A DNA stretch of 23,880 nucleotides from Verrucomicrobiota bacterium (GCA_023457035.1 JAEWNN010000157.1:1-23880), one strand, 5' to 3'. Shown: positions 1-9,989, numbered from the stretch's first letter. Numbers and translations are program-made. Notes: a model not told the origin generated them from the letters alone.

Positions 1-2052
<2,052 letters not shown>

Positions 2053-2227
2053 GAGCGCGTGGTCGGACGAAAGCAGGAGTCCCGGGCGCGGGCGAGCTTG
2101 AGAACGCGCGTGGGCGCAGGCCGCGAAGTGCACTCCGCCGCATATTCCTCCAACACCCCCGCGCTCCCCGCTGGCAAAAGTCGGCACCTCATAGCTGCCT
2201 CAACAGCCGCGCCGCACGAGAATCCCG

Positions 2228-2248
2228 TTGTCACGTATTACGTGACAA
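2228..2248. promoter_or_regulatory. ACGT palindrome, copy 1 (possible operator or dispersed repeat)
   Basis: TTGTCACGTA, a single central T, then TACGTGACAA: perfect 10-bp arms around one base. It lies about 180 bp upstream of the ligA start. It could be a binding site for a dimeric regulator or one copy of a dispersed palindromic repeat; the window alone does not decide. Confidence 0.55.
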
Positions 2249-2322
2249 TCTCCTGAGACCGCTGCGCCTACGCTCCGGCCCGGCCACGCTCCACAGGCCA
2301 GAGAGGCGAAGAAGAAGCCTCT

Positions 2323-2355
2323 CCGAGTTTGTCACGTAATACGTGACAAACTCGG
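2323..2355. promoter_or_regulatory. ACGT palindrome, copy 2 (perfect 16-bp arms)
   Basis: The same core as copy 1 (TTGTCACGTA-A-TACGTGACAA), extended on both sides by CCGAGT and ACTCGG, giving 16-bp perfect arms around one base. The centre is 101 bp from the centre of copy 1 and about 130 bp upstream of the beta-galactosidase ATG. Such long arms suggest a hairpin-forming repeat at least as much as an operator. Confidence 0.55.
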
Positions 2356-2471
2356 AACCGCTTCCGCCTTGAGTAGAGCACAGGGAACACCGCGAAATCC
2401 TGACGCTCCACCTGTTGGCCGCTTGTCCCCAAGGCCAGACTGCACACGGTGGGGCTCTCCCCTCTTCCCCG

Positions 2472-5400
2472 ATGATGCGCATCCGCTTTCTCTCCTCCGC
2501 CGCAACTCCCGCGGCTTTGTTCGCCGCCGCGATCGCGACCGTGCCGCTCACGGCCGCCGACTCCCCCCGCCCCGCCTGGCAGGACGAAACCCAGCTCCAC
2601 GCTGGCACCGAGCCGCCCGCGGCGACCCTGACACGCTACGCCACCGCCGAGCAGGCGCTCACCTTCGACCGCGCCAACTCACCCTTCGTGCGCTCGCTCA
2701 ATGGCCAGTGGAAGTTCGCCTGGGTCGCCAAGCCCGCCGAGCGCATCGCCGATTTCTGGAAACCCGACTTCGACGACTCCGTTTGGAAGACCATCCCGGT
2801 TCCCTCCAACGTCGAAGTCGAAGGCTATGGCATCCCGATCTACACCAACGTCTCCTACCCTTGGAAAGACGTGCAGCCGCCGCTGCCACCCACCGACTAC
2901 AACCCCGTCTCCGCCTACCGCACCCACTTCACGGTGCCCGCTGACTGGCAGGGCCGCGAGGTGTACGTGACCTTCGACGGCGTGAACTCCTATTTCGAGC
3001 TCTGGCTCAACGGCCAGAAGCTCGGCTTCAGCAAGGACAGCCGCACCCCCGCCACCTTCCGCCTCACGCCGTACCTGAAAGCCGGCGACAACCTCCTCGC
3101 CGCCGAGGTCATCCGCTGGTGCGACGGCTCCTACCTCGAGGACCAGGACTTCTGGCGCCTCAGCGGCATCTTCCGCGATGTCACGCTCTGGAGCGCGCCG
3201 GCGGCACGGATCCGGGATTTCCGCACCACCACCGAACTCGACGCCAAATACCGCAACGCAACGCTCCACGTCGCCGTCGCGCTAAGCAACGATTCAGACA
3301 AGTCTGCCGATCTCATGCTGTCGGCGAAACTGTTAGGCTCTTCCGGCGAACATGTTCCTGCAGTCAGCGTGAACACCAAAGTCTACCTCTCGCCCGGAGC
3401 GACGGAGACAGCATCAGTCGAAATCCCTGTTTCCGCCCCCCAGCTCTGGTCCGCCGAAGCCCCGCACCTCTACACGCTTCTCCTCACCACCAAGGACGCC
3501 GCCGGCAAAGTCCTCGAAGTCATCCCGTGGAAGGTCGGTTTCCGCTCGGTCGAGATCCGCGACGGCCAACTGCTCGTCAACGGCCAGCCCGTGCTCCTGC
3601 GCGGCGTGAACCGCCACGAGTGGGACCCCGACCTCGGCCAGGTGATGACCCGCGAGCGCATGCTCGAGGACATCCGCCTGATGAAGCGAAACAACATCAA
3701 CGCCGTCCGCACCTGCCACTATCCCAACACCCCCGAGTGGTACGCGCTCTGCGACGAATACGGGCTCTACGTGATCGACGAGGCCAACATCGAGTCGCAC
3801 GGCATCGGTTACGCCGAGGACGCCACGCTCTCCAACCAGCCCTCCTGGGGCCCCGCGCACCTCGACCGCACCATCCGCATGTTCGAACGCGACAAGAACC
3901 ACGCCTGCGTCATCGGCTGGTCGCTGGGCAACGAGGCCGGCTTCGGCGTCAACTTCCGCGCCACCTACACGTGGCTGAAACAGCACGACACCTCCCGCTT
4001 CGTGCAGTACGAGGGCGCCAAGAACTTCGAGACGAGCGACATCGTCTGCCCGATGTACGCCTCGCCGGAGAGCGTGGCCAACTACGCCTCCCTCCCGCGC
4101 ACCAAGCCCTTCATCCAGTGCGAGTATGCCCACGCCATGGGCAACAGCACCGGCGACCTCTGGGCCTACTGGCGCCCGATCTACGCCGGCGCGAAGCACC
4201 TCCAGGGCGGCTTCATCTGGGACTGGGTCGATCAGGGCCTGCGCACGCCCGTGCCCGCCTCGCGCAAGATCGAGCAGCTCGAGAACGCCCGCGCGCTCCC
4301 GCTCGACCCCAAGCTCGGCACGTTCTTCGCCTACGGCGGCACCTTCGGTCCCGCCGGCACCGCCTCCGACGGCAACTTCTGCGCCAACGGTCTCGTCTCC
4401 GCCGACCGCACGCCGCACCCCGGCCTCGCCGAGGTGAAGAAGGTGTATCAGCCGATCCAGCTCCGCGCCGCCGACCTCGCCGCGGGCCGCGTCGAGATCG
4501 CCAACTGGGCCGAGTTCCGCGCCGTGCAGGACTGGCTCGCCGCCGACTGGCGCATCGTCGCCGACGGCAAGGTTCTCCAGCAGGGCGACCTCGCCGATCT
4601 CGCCCTCGCCCCGCGCGAGACGAAGACTGTCGCCATCCCGTTTGCTCCGATCACGCCCGCACCGGCCACCGAGTATTTCCTCGAGCTCAGCTTCAAGCTG
4701 AAGGCCGACACGCCCTGGGCGCCCGCCGGCCACGAAGTCGCGTGGGAGCAGTTCAAGCTCCCCATCGCCGCCCCCGCTGTGCTCGCAGCCGGCGCGCCGC
4801 TTCCGCCACTCCAGCTCGACCGCCAGCCCGGTAGCATCATCGTGCGCGGCCCCGGTTTCGCCGCCGCCGTCGACGCCAAGTCCGGCCTCCTCGTCTCCTT
4901 GAAATCCGGCGACACTGAACTGCTCGCCGGCCCGCTCGGGCCCGACTTCTGGCGCGCCCCGGTCGACAACGACCGCGGCAACAAGATGACCGATGAGAGC
5001 CCGGCCAAGAACACCTGGACGCCCGGCGGCCCCGGCATCTGGCGCAAGGCCCACGCGACGTTCGCCCCGACCAAGGTCGAGGTCGTCCAGCCGGAGCCCG
5101 GCCGCATCGTCGTGACCGCCACCGGTCCGCTCGCCGCTCCGCGCAGCGAATACTGCGTCACCTGGACCGTCCTCGGCAGCGGCGACGTGCTCGTCGAATC
5201 CTCCTGGACGCCCGAGCCCTACCTCGCCGTCGCCGAGCCGCCGCGTTTCGGCATGCAGACCACGCTGCGCGCCGGCTTCGACCAGCTCACCTGGTTCGGC
5301 AAGGGCCCGCAGGAAACCTATTGGGACCGCCAGGACGCCCGTGTCGGCCTCTACTCCGGCCGCGTCCGCGACCAGTATTTCGACTACATCAAGCCGCAGG

Positions 5401-5753
5401 AGACCGGCAACAAGGAGGGCGTGCGCTGGCTCGCGCTCACCAACGACGCCGGCCTCGGCCTGCTCGCCGTCGGCCAGCCGCTGCTCAGCGCCAACGCGCT
5501 CCACTACACCACGGACGATCTCTACTGCGCCACCCAGCACGAGAACTTCTACCGCTACCAGTTGCCCGACCGCGACACCGTCACGCTCAACCTCGACCTG
5601 AAGCAGCGCGGCCTCGGCGGCGACGACTCCTGGGGCGCGATGCCGCACGCCCCGTTCCGCCTCACGCCCTGGCCGATGACCTACTCCTACCGCCTGCACA
5701 TCCTCCACGGCGGCGAGGATCTAGTTTCGCTCGCCAAGCAGTCCGTCAAGTAG
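2472..5753 (+). CDS. Exported GH2 beta-galactosidase (LacZ-like)
   Basis: This is a glycoside hydrolase of family 2, predicted to cleave terminal beta-galactosides outside the cytoplasm. From the ATG at 2472 the protein has 1093 residues and begins with a signal peptide (MMRIRFLSS, hydrophobic Ala-rich core, LTAA before DSPRP). Then come the sugar-binding domain, the immunoglobulin-like domain, the TIM barrel (GVNRHEWDPDLG, RTCHYPN, DEANIESHG) and the C-terminal beta-sandwich ending at WGAMPHAPFRLTPW. The acid/base Glu is E488 in WSLGNEAGFG; the nucleophile is E551 in QCEYAHAMGNS. An in-frame TTG at 2415 would add 19 residues before the signal peptide and is less likely. The gene stands alone, divergent from ligA, with a stem-loop 12 nt after the stop. 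Related GH2 enzymes have other substrates, so galactoside specificity is an inference. Confidence 0.95.
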   Translation: MMRIRFLSSAATPAALFAAAIATVPLTAADSPRPAWQDETQLHAGTEPPAATLTRYATAEQALTFDRANSPFVRSLNGQWKFAWVAKPAERIADFWKPDFDDSVWKTIPVPSNVEVEGYGIPIYTNVSYPWKDVQPPLPPTDYNPVSAYRTHFTVPADWQGREVYVTFDGVNSYFELWLNGQKLGFSKDSRTPATFRLTPYLKAGDNLLAAEVIRWCDGSYLEDQDFWRLSGIFRDVTLWSAPAARIRDFRTTTELDAKYRNATLHVAVALSNDSDKSADLMLSAKLLGSSGEHVPAVSVNTKVYLSPGATETASVEIPVSAPQLWSAEAPHLYTLLLTTKDAAGKVLEVIPWKVGFRSVEIRDGQLLVNGQPVLLRGVNRHEWDPDLGQVMTRERMLEDIRLMKRNNINAVRTCHYPNTPEWYALCDEYGLYVIDEANIESHGIGYAEDATLSNQPSWGPAHLDRTIRMFERDKNHACVIGWSLGNEAGFGVNFRATYTWLKQHDTSRFVQYEGAKNFETSDIVCPMYASPESVANYASLPRTKPFIQCEYAHAMGNSTGDLWAYWRPIYAGAKHLQGGFIWDWVDQGLRTPVPASRKIEQLENARALPLDPKLGTFFAYGGTFGPAGTASDGNFCANGLVSADRTPHPGLAEVKKVYQPIQLRAADLAAGRVEIANWAEFRAVQDWLAADWRIVADGKVLQQGDLADLALAPRETKTVAIPFAPITPAPATEYFLELSFKLKADTPWAPAGHEVAWEQFKLPIAAPAVLAAGAPLPPLQLDRQPGSIIVRGPGFAAAVDAKSGLLVSLKSGDTELLAGPLGPDFWRAPVDNDRGNKMTDESPAKNTWTPGGPGIWRKAHATFAPTKVEVVQPEPGRIVVTATGPLAAPRSEYCVTWTVLGSGDVLVESSWTPEPYLAVAEPPRFGMQTTLRAGFDQLTWFGKGPQETYWDRQDARVGLYSGRVRDQYFDYIKPQETGNKEGVRWLALTNDAGLGLLAVGQPLLSANALHYTTDDLYCATQHENFYRYQLPDRDTVTLNLDLKQRGLGGDDSWGAMPHAPFRLTPWPMTYSYRLHILHGGEDLVSLAKQSVK

Positions 5754-5764
5754 GCCCGTGCGCG

Positions 5765-5794
5765 CACCGCTTCCGGTTGTGGCCGGGAGCGGTG
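5765..5794 (+). terminator. Stem-loop after beta-galactosidase
   Basis: CACCGCTTCCGG, loop TTGTGG, CCGGGAGCGGTG: a 12-bp stem with one wobble pair, beginning 12 nt after the stop codon. No T-run follows, so it may be an RNA 3'-end stabiliser rather than a classical intrinsic terminator. Confidence 0.5.
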
Positions 5795-5896
5795 ATCCCG
5801 CTAAACGCACTCCGGGCGAGAAGTCCCGCGAACCGTGGTGGCGAAACTCGCAGGACTTCGATCCGCTACGGCCAATCGAGCCGATGCATTTGGCAC

Positions 5897-5984
5897 GCAG
5901 GTCCAGTCTCCGACTGGACCCCACCAAGCATGAGCTGACGACGGTGGATGGAACCAAGGGCGTCCGGTTGGAGACCGGACCTAC
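5897..5984. repeat. REP doublet (REPIN-like), GTAGGTCCGG family
   Basis: Two inverted hairpins bound an 88-bp unit. The left one is GGTCCAGTC-TCC-GACTGGACC after a GCAG head. The right one, read on the minus strand, begins GTAGGTCCGGTCTCC. The same family recurs at 23102-23188 with nearly the same length (87 bp). The rest of the 5754-6144 intergenic region holds no recognisable gene. Confidence 0.75.
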
Positions 5985-6144
5985 CCGACAGACCCACAAG
6001 CCGACGGCTTCACCAGGGGGGCCGCCAGTCCGCGCGGAACCTCGCTCGACCTGCCTGGCTCAGGCGAAAGCCTTGGCGGCCTTCGTCACATGCACGGCGT
6101 CTTCGATCCGACCATCACGCGAGACTCGCGGATCGCACAAAAGC

Positions 6145-6645
6145 TCAGCGTCGGTAGTGCAGGATCGTGAACTCCGGTGTGTCGCGCACGACCTCGGGCG
6201 CGCCAAACGCACCTTCGAACTCCGGGAAGAACGCGTCGCCGCCTGCGACGGCGCGTTTCACCCGCGTCACGAAAACTTCCTGCCAGAGCGGCTGGGTGAG
6301 CCGGTAGATCTCCGCGCCGCCGCAGACCACGATCTCCGCGGCCGACGGCGCGGCGGAGGCGACCTCACCGAGCGAGCGGACCACCGTCACCCCGGGGAGC
6401 GCCGCGCCGGAGCGGCTGAGCACGAGCGTCGTGCGCCCCGGCAGCGGCCGGCCGATCGACTCGAACGTCTTGCGGCCCATGAGCAGCGTCTTCCCAAGCG
6501 TCTGCTGCTTGAACCACTTGAAGTCCTCGGGCAGGTGCCACGGCAGCTTGTTGCCCGCCCCGATCACGCGATTCTCCGCCATCGCGACGATGGCGATGAA
6601 ACGAATGGACGATGGCGGATGGGCGATGGCGGATGGTTCAGGCAC
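6145..6645 (-). CDS. folA: Dihydrofolate reductase
   Basis: This enzyme reduces dihydrofolate to tetrahydrofolate with NADPH, regenerating the folate oxidised by thymidylate synthase. The 166-residue protein shows the N-terminal strand IRFIAIVAMAENRVIG, LPWHLPEDFKWFK with the acidic catalytic residue D41, MGRKTFESIGRPLPGR, and VVCGGAEIY. The start is a GTG at 6645, overlapping the stop of the upstream four-helix gene by eight bases. The next in-frame ATG (Met22) would delete the first beta strand, so the start must lie upstream. Residues 2-13 (PEPSAIAHPPSS) are encoded by heptamer repeat DNA and look like an acquired extension. It is the last gene of the thyA-folA group, which suggests co-transcription. 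Confidence 0.95.
   Translation of the reverse strand: MPEPSAIAHPPSSIRFIAIVAMAENRVIGAGNKLPWHLPEDFKWFKQQTLGKTLLMGRKTFESIGRPLPGRTTLVLSRSGAALPGVTVVRSLGEVASAAPSAAEIVVCGGAEIYRLTQPLWQEVFVTRVKRAVAGGDAFFPEFEGAFGAPEVVRDTPEFTILHYRR
6603..6637. repeat. Heptamer array, (C/G)GATGGC type, five units
   Basis: Five consecutive 7-bp units of the form CGATGGC/GGATGGG lie at the 5' end of folA and abut the stop codon of the four-helix gene. They are inverted relative to the array at 7011-7059. Confidence 0.85.
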
Positions 6646-6988
6646 AAGAGGCTGTCTTGATGGCCTGGGTGAGAATCGCGGTCAACTCGCCGGCTTCCTG
6701 AATCAACGGCTGGGCATCGCCAATCGGCGCACATCGGCAATCGACCGAGAACTCGAGCCAGAACTGGGACTCATCCGCTTCTTCGCGGGCATCGTGCATC
6801 TTCGCGATGAACTCCTTTCGCGTCTGCGCTCGTTGCGCCGCCCGGTAGTTCGCCGCCACCGAGCTCGACGATCTCGCCAACTGCCGCGCAATCGTCTGTC
6901 CCGCGACCGTCTTCGGCAGCTCCTCAATGAAACCGAAAACCGCCACCGCGAACACGCGCGTCCGTCGCTTCATTTCTTCGGGTGTCAT
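6638..6988 (-). CDS. Four-helix-bundle protein (23S rRNA IVP / S23-like family)
   Basis: This 116-residue protein matches the four-helix-bundle family named after ORFs in 23S rRNA intervening sequences. Visible hallmarks are the helix FAVAVFGFIEELPKTVAG, then ARQLARSSSSVAANYRAAQRA, and KMHDAREEADESQFWLE. The biochemical role of the family is not settled. The ATG at 6988 is preceded by GGGAG seven bases upstream, the only clear Shine-Dalgarno among the genes here; an earlier in-frame ATG at 7042 would add repeat-encoded residues and is unlikely. The gene sits between thyA and folA and is bracketed by inverted heptamer arrays, so it looks like an insertion into a thyA-folA pair. The last codons overlap the folA GTG start, so translational coupling is possible. 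Confidence 0.85.
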   Translation of the reverse strand: MTPEEMKRRTRVFAVAVFGFIEELPKTVAGQTIARQLARSSSSVAANYRAAQRAQTRKEFIAKMHDAREEADESQFWLEFSVDCRCAPIGDAQPLIQEAGELTAILTQAIKTASCA

Positions 6989-7010
6989 AAAGAATCTCCC
7001 GCATCCGGCC

Positions 7011-7059
7011 CCATCGTCCATCGCCCATCTGCCATCGCCCATCTGCCATCGCCCATTCC
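7011..7059. repeat. Heptamer array, CCATCGC/CCATCTG type, seven units
   Basis: Seven consecutive 7-bp units run from 7011 to 7059, alternating CCATCGC and CCATCTG in the middle. The array fills the space between the thyA stop codon and the leader of the four-helix gene. It is the inverse complement of the array at 6603-6637. Confidence 0.9.
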
Positions 7060-7854
7060 CTACACGGCGATCGGCGCCTTGATCGCGGGGTGCGGGTCGT
7101 AGCCGGAAAGCGTGAAGTCCTCGAAACGGAAGCCGAAGATGTCTTTGACCTCCGGATTCAGCGCCATCGTCGGCAACGGCCGGAACTCACGCGAGAGCTG
7201 GAGCTTCGCCTGCTCGAGGTGGTTCGAGTAGAGATGCAGGTCGCCGAAGGAGTGCACAAATTCCGCCGGCTTCAGCCCGCACGCCTGCGCCACCATCAGC
7301 GTGAGCAGCGCATAGGAGGCGATGTTGAACGGCACCCCGAGGAACAGGTCCGCGCTGCGTTGGTAGAGCTGGCAGGAGAGTTCCCCGTCGGCCACGAAGA
7401 ACTGCACCATCGCGTGGCACGGCGTGAGCGCCATCTGCTCGATCTCGCCGGGGTTCCACGCCGTGACGATGTGCCGCCGGCTGTTCGGATCGCGCTTCAG
7501 CCCCTCGATCAGCCGCGCGATCTGGTCGACCGAGGTGCCGTCGGGGCGGCGCCAGTCGCGCCACTGCGCGCCGTACACGCGGCCGAGGTTGCCGTCCTTG
7601 TCGGCCCACTCGTCCCAGATGGTGACGTTGTTGGCGTGGAGGTAGGCGATGTTGGTGTCGCCCTGCAGGAACCAGAGCAACTCGTGGATGATCGAGCGCA
7701 GGTGGAGCTTCTTGGTCGTGAGCAGCGGGAAGCTCGTGCGCAGATCGAAACGCGCCTGTGCGCCAAAGACCGAGTAGCATCCGGTGCCGGTGCGGTCGGG
7801 TTTGAGGCGGCCCTTCTCGAGGACGAGGCGGAGTAGCTGGTGGTATTGCTCCAT
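7060..7854 (-). CDS. thyA: Thymidylate synthase
   Basis: ThyA methylates dUMP to dTMP using 5,10-methylenetetrahydrofolate, releasing dihydrofolate for FolA. From the ATG at 7854 the protein is 264 residues, the same length as E. coli ThyA. It contains RTGTG near the N-terminus, HELLWFLQGDTNI, the catalytic cysteine C146 in LTPCHAM, QRSADLFLGVPFNIASYA, and the C-terminal end PHPAIKAPIAV. The reading frame stays open upstream to 8250, but that extension overlaps the divergent yjbQ gene and has no ThyA homology, so the ATG at 7854 is chosen. folA lies downstream, beyond the interposed four-helix gene. Confidence 0.97.
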   Translation of the reverse strand: MEQYHQLLRLVLEKGRLKPDRTGTGCYSVFGAQARFDLRTSFPLLTTKKLHLRSIIHELLWFLQGDTNIAYLHANNVTIWDEWADKDGNLGRVYGAQWRDWRRPDGTSVDQIARLIEGLKRDPNSRRHIVTAWNPGEIEQMALTPCHAMVQFFVADGELSCQLYQRSADLFLGVPFNIASYALLTLMVAQACGLKPAEFVHSFGDLHLYSNHLEQAKLQLSREFRPLPTMALNPEVKDIFGFRFEDFTLSGYDPHPAIKAPIAV

Positions 7855-7977
7855 CGCACCGCCACTCCACCGCGCCACCGCCGCCGAACCAAGGGAAAAA
7901 GCCGCGGGCGGGCCGCGCGGTGAGCGGTGCCACGCTGCGGGCTTGGCCGCCCCACCCGCCCGCGCCATCCTCGTCGC

Positions 7978-8394
7978 ATGAAGTCCCACCGCCAGGAGCT
8001 CTGGTTCGAGGTCCCCGCCCGCCGGGCCTTCCTCAACATCACCCCGCAGGTCGAGGCCGAGCTGCGCGCCAGCGGCATCCGCGAGGGTCTGTGCCTCGTC
8101 AACGCCATGCACATCTCCGCCTCCGTCTTCATCAACGACGACGAGGCCGGCCTGCACGCCGACTTCGAGAAGTGGCTGGAACGGCTCGCGCCCGAGACAC
8201 CACACAGCCAATACGCCCACAATTGCGGCGAGGACAACGCCGACGCCCACCTCAAGCGCACCCTCATGGGCCGCGAGGTCGTCGTCGCCGTGACGGAGGG
8301 CCGGCTCGATCTCGGCCCCTGGGAGCAGATCTTCTACGGCGAGTTCGACGGTCTCCGCCGCAAGCGTGTCCTCGTGAAGATCATCGGGGAGTAA
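7978..8394 (+). CDS. yjbQ: YjbQ family protein (UPF0047)
   Basis: This 138-residue protein has the size and motifs of the YjbQ/UPF0047 family, for which a secondary thiamine-phosphate synthase activity has been described; the physiological role is uncertain. Visible family features are H45 in AMHISASVFINDDE, the H81-to-H91 block HNCGEDNADAH followed by LKRTLMG, and the C-terminal PWEQIFYGEFDG. The ATG at 7978 gives the standard N-terminus (MKSHRQELWFEVP); an earlier in-frame start at 7927 would add a low-complexity Arg/Pro stretch. It is divergent from thyA, with a 123-bp shared upstream region, and stands alone. Confidence 0.9.
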   Translation: MKSHRQELWFEVPARRAFLNITPQVEAELRASGIREGLCLVNAMHISASVFINDDEAGLHADFEKWLERLAPETPHSQYAHNCGEDNADAHLKRTLMGREVVVAVTEGRLDLGPWEQIFYGEFDGLRRKRVLVKIIGE

Positions 8395-8479
8395 CGGCAG
8401 CGGCGCCCGCGCCCCGCCCGGCGCATCAATCCGGCACCCGGCCCCTCCGCGTGCTCGGCAGTGCGGTCTTCGTTTCTGC

Positions 8480-8497
8480 GTTCGTGAGTTCCAGATT
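8480..8497 (+). repeat. 18-nt dispersed repeat, copy 1
   Basis: GTTCGTGAGTTCCAGATT occurs here downstream of yjbQ and again, identically and in the same orientation, at 19688-19705 upstream of the MerR gene. Both lie in non-coding, pyrimidine-rich surroundings. Confidence 0.7.
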
Positions 8498-8511
8498 GAC
8501 CGTGTCCGATC

Positions 8512-8537
8512 CGGCCGGGGTCACCGCCCCCGGCTAC
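8512..8537 (-). repeat. Single REP-like hairpin with GTAG head
   Basis: On the minus strand it reads GTAGCCGGGGGCGGTG then ACCCCGGC: a GTAG head followed by a hairpin with 7-bp arms (GCCGGGG/CCCCGGC). It lies between the convergent yjbQ and glycosyltransferase genes. Confidence 0.55.
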
Positions 8538-8589
8538 AGCGATCCGCTCCCAACATCGGTCGAAGGTCCGCCCGCCCGCCAAACTGCAT

Positions 8590-9348
8590 TCACCGCTCGA
8601 GCACGGCCAGAAACGGCGGTTGGTTCAGGCCGAGTTTGCGGCTCAGAAAGTACCGGGCCGCCACGCGCAGACAGCCGAAGCCGTAGACCACGCTGCGGCG
8701 GAAATTGATCGAGGACGCCTCCGGGAAGTACTTCGTCGGACAGCTCACCTCGGCGATCGGATAGCCGAGCCAGAGCGCCTGCGCGATGAACTCGCTGTCG
8801 AAGACGAAATCGTCCGAGTTCGCCGAGAGGTCGAGCTTCTCGAGCAACTCACGCGAGTAGGCGCGGTAGCCGGTGTGGTACTCGGAGAGCTTGGCACCGA
8901 GCAGGAGGTTCTGCACCGCGGTGAGCCCGCGGTTGGCGAGGTACTTCCACCACGGCATGCCGCCGCGCAGCGCGTGGCCGCCCAGGATGCGCGAGCCCAT
9001 CACGAAGTGGTAGAGACCGTTGCCGATCATCGAGGCCATCGCAGGCAGCAGCAGCGGCGTGTACTGGTAGTCCGGGTGCACCATCACGACCACGTCGGCG
9101 CCCTGCTCGAGCGCGAGGCGGTAGCAGGTCTTCTGGTTGCCGCCGTAGCCCTGGTTGCGCTCGTGCACATGGACGAGCATCTGCGGCAGCGTGCGCGCCA
9201 GCTCGACGGTGCGGTCGCGGCTGCCGTCGTCGACGAGGATCACGAGGTCCACCACGCCCTGCGCCATCACCTCGTCGTAGGTGGCGCGCAGGGTCTTCTC
9301 GGCGTTGTACGCCGGCATGACGACCACGACCTTCTTGCCGTTGAACAT
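8590..9348 (-). CDS. Family 2 glycosyltransferase (dolichol-phosphate mannose synthase-like)
   Basis: This 252-residue inverting GT-A glycosyltransferase probably transfers a sugar from a nucleotide donor to a lipid carrier or glycan. The fold is visible in VVVVMPAYNAEKTL at the N-terminus, the nucleotide-binding VDDGSRD at residues 39-45, RNQGYGGNQKT, and HPDYQY at 91-96 in the metal-binding position, followed by GSRILGG. No transmembrane segment is evident, so it is probably cytosolic or peripheral. It lies 88 bp downstream of dut on the same strand and may be co-transcribed, although the functions are unrelated. Acceptor and donor cannot be told from sequence. Confidence 0.88.
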   Translation of the reverse strand: MFNGKKVVVVMPAYNAEKTLRATYDEVMAQGVVDLVILVDDGSRDRTVELARTLPQMLVHVHERNQGYGGNQKTCYRLALEQGADVVVMVHPDYQYTPLLLPAMASMIGNGLYHFVMGSRILGGHALRGGMPWWKYLANRGLTAVQNLLLGAKLSEYHTGYRAYSRELLEKLDLSANSDDFVFDSEFIAQALWLGYPIAEVSCPTKYFPEASSINFRRSVVYGFGCLRVAARYFLSRKLGLNQPPFLAVLER

Positions 9349-9436
9349 GGTGGGGAGAACGGGATGGACGCGGGAGCGTGGGATACGGGGCGACGCGGGG
9401 CGAGCCGGTTTGTCGCGCGCGGACGACCGTGCGGCC

Positions 9437-9865
9437 TCAGCGGCCGGTGTGGCCGAAACCGCCGGCGCCGCGGGCCGTCTCGTCGAGCGTCTCGACCTCC
9501 TCGGCCGGGCACATCACCACGGCGTACACGCCCATCTGGGCGATGCGCTCGCCGCGCGCGAAGGTGAAGGGCTCCTTGCCGAAGTTCATGAGGATCACGC
9601 CCACCTCGCCGCGGTAGTCGGCGTCGACCGTGCCGGGCGAGTTGAGCACCATCACACCGTGCTTGAGCGCGAGCCCGCTGCGGCTGCGCACCTGCACCTC
9701 GTATCCGGGCGGCACCGCCACAGAGAGTCCGGTCTTCACCAACAGCCGCTCGCCGGGGGCGAGGGTGCCGTCCATGTCGGCGTACAGGTCGAAACAGCTG
9801 GCGTGCGCGGTGGTGCGCACCGGGAGCTTGGCGGTGGGGGTGAGGCGTTTGATGCGAAGTTGCAC
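9437..9865 (-). CDS. dut: Deoxyuridine 5'-triphosphate nucleotidohydrolase (dUTPase)
   Basis: Dut hydrolyses dUTP to dUMP and pyrophosphate, keeping uracil out of DNA and feeding thymidylate synthase. The 142-residue protein shows all five trimeric-dUTPase motifs: CFDLYA (residues 24-29), RSRSGLA (60-66), GTVDADYRGE with the catalytic D81, RGERIAQM, and the C-terminal RGAGGFGHTGR. The start is a GTG at 9865 that places MQLRIKRL just before the first strand; no Shine-Dalgarno is visible. A nearby thyA and folA give the window a thymidylate theme, but yjbQ and the glycosyltransferase separate them. Confidence 0.96.
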   Translation of the reverse strand: MQLRIKRLTPTAKLPVRTTAHASCFDLYADMDGTLAPGERLLVKTGLSVAVPPGYEVQVRSRSGLALKHGVMVLNSPGTVDADYRGEVGVILMNFGKEPFTFARGERIAQMGVYAVVMCPAEEVETLDETARGAGGFGHTGR

Positions 9866-9953
9866 GGGGAGGGACGGTTGAGTGATCCCGAGTGTGTGCG
9901 CCCCCCCGCGCCGCCCGCAATGCCGGTTTGCAAACCACGCCGGAACCTCATTT

Positions 9954-9989
9954 CGCCAAATAACTCCACGACCGTGGAAGTATTTGGCG
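9954..9989. repeat. CCAAATA palindrome, copy A
   Basis: CGCCAAATA ... TATTTGGCG with inner CCACG/CGTGG: a near-perfect 36-bp palindrome with a few internal mismatches. It lies about 90 bp upstream of the dut start and 50 bp from copy B. Confidence 0.85.

Larger units (their letters stand above)
2053..2471. other. ligA / beta-galactosidase divergent intergenic region
   Basis: No convincing gene lies in these 419 bases; short ORFs here have no family resemblance. The region holds two palindromes listed separately and a small stem-loop at 2301-2323 (GAGAGGC, 9-nt loop, GCCTCTC). It should contain the promoters for both flanking divergent genes, but I see no clear -35/-10 pair. Confidence 0.6.

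Noticed and set aside
2415..2471. Upstream TTG start for the beta-galactosidase
   Set aside because: It would place 19 residues before a well-formed signal peptide.
3414..5708. A 764-codon open frame on the minus strand inside the beta-galactosidase gene
   Set aside because: It is antisense to a gene with clear GH2 motifs, has Val/Glu/Gly-biased low-complexity composition, and arises from high GC third positions.
7855..8250. N-terminal extension of thyA to 8250
   Set aside because: It would overlap yjbQ in antisense and lacks homology; the 264-residue form matches the family length exactly.
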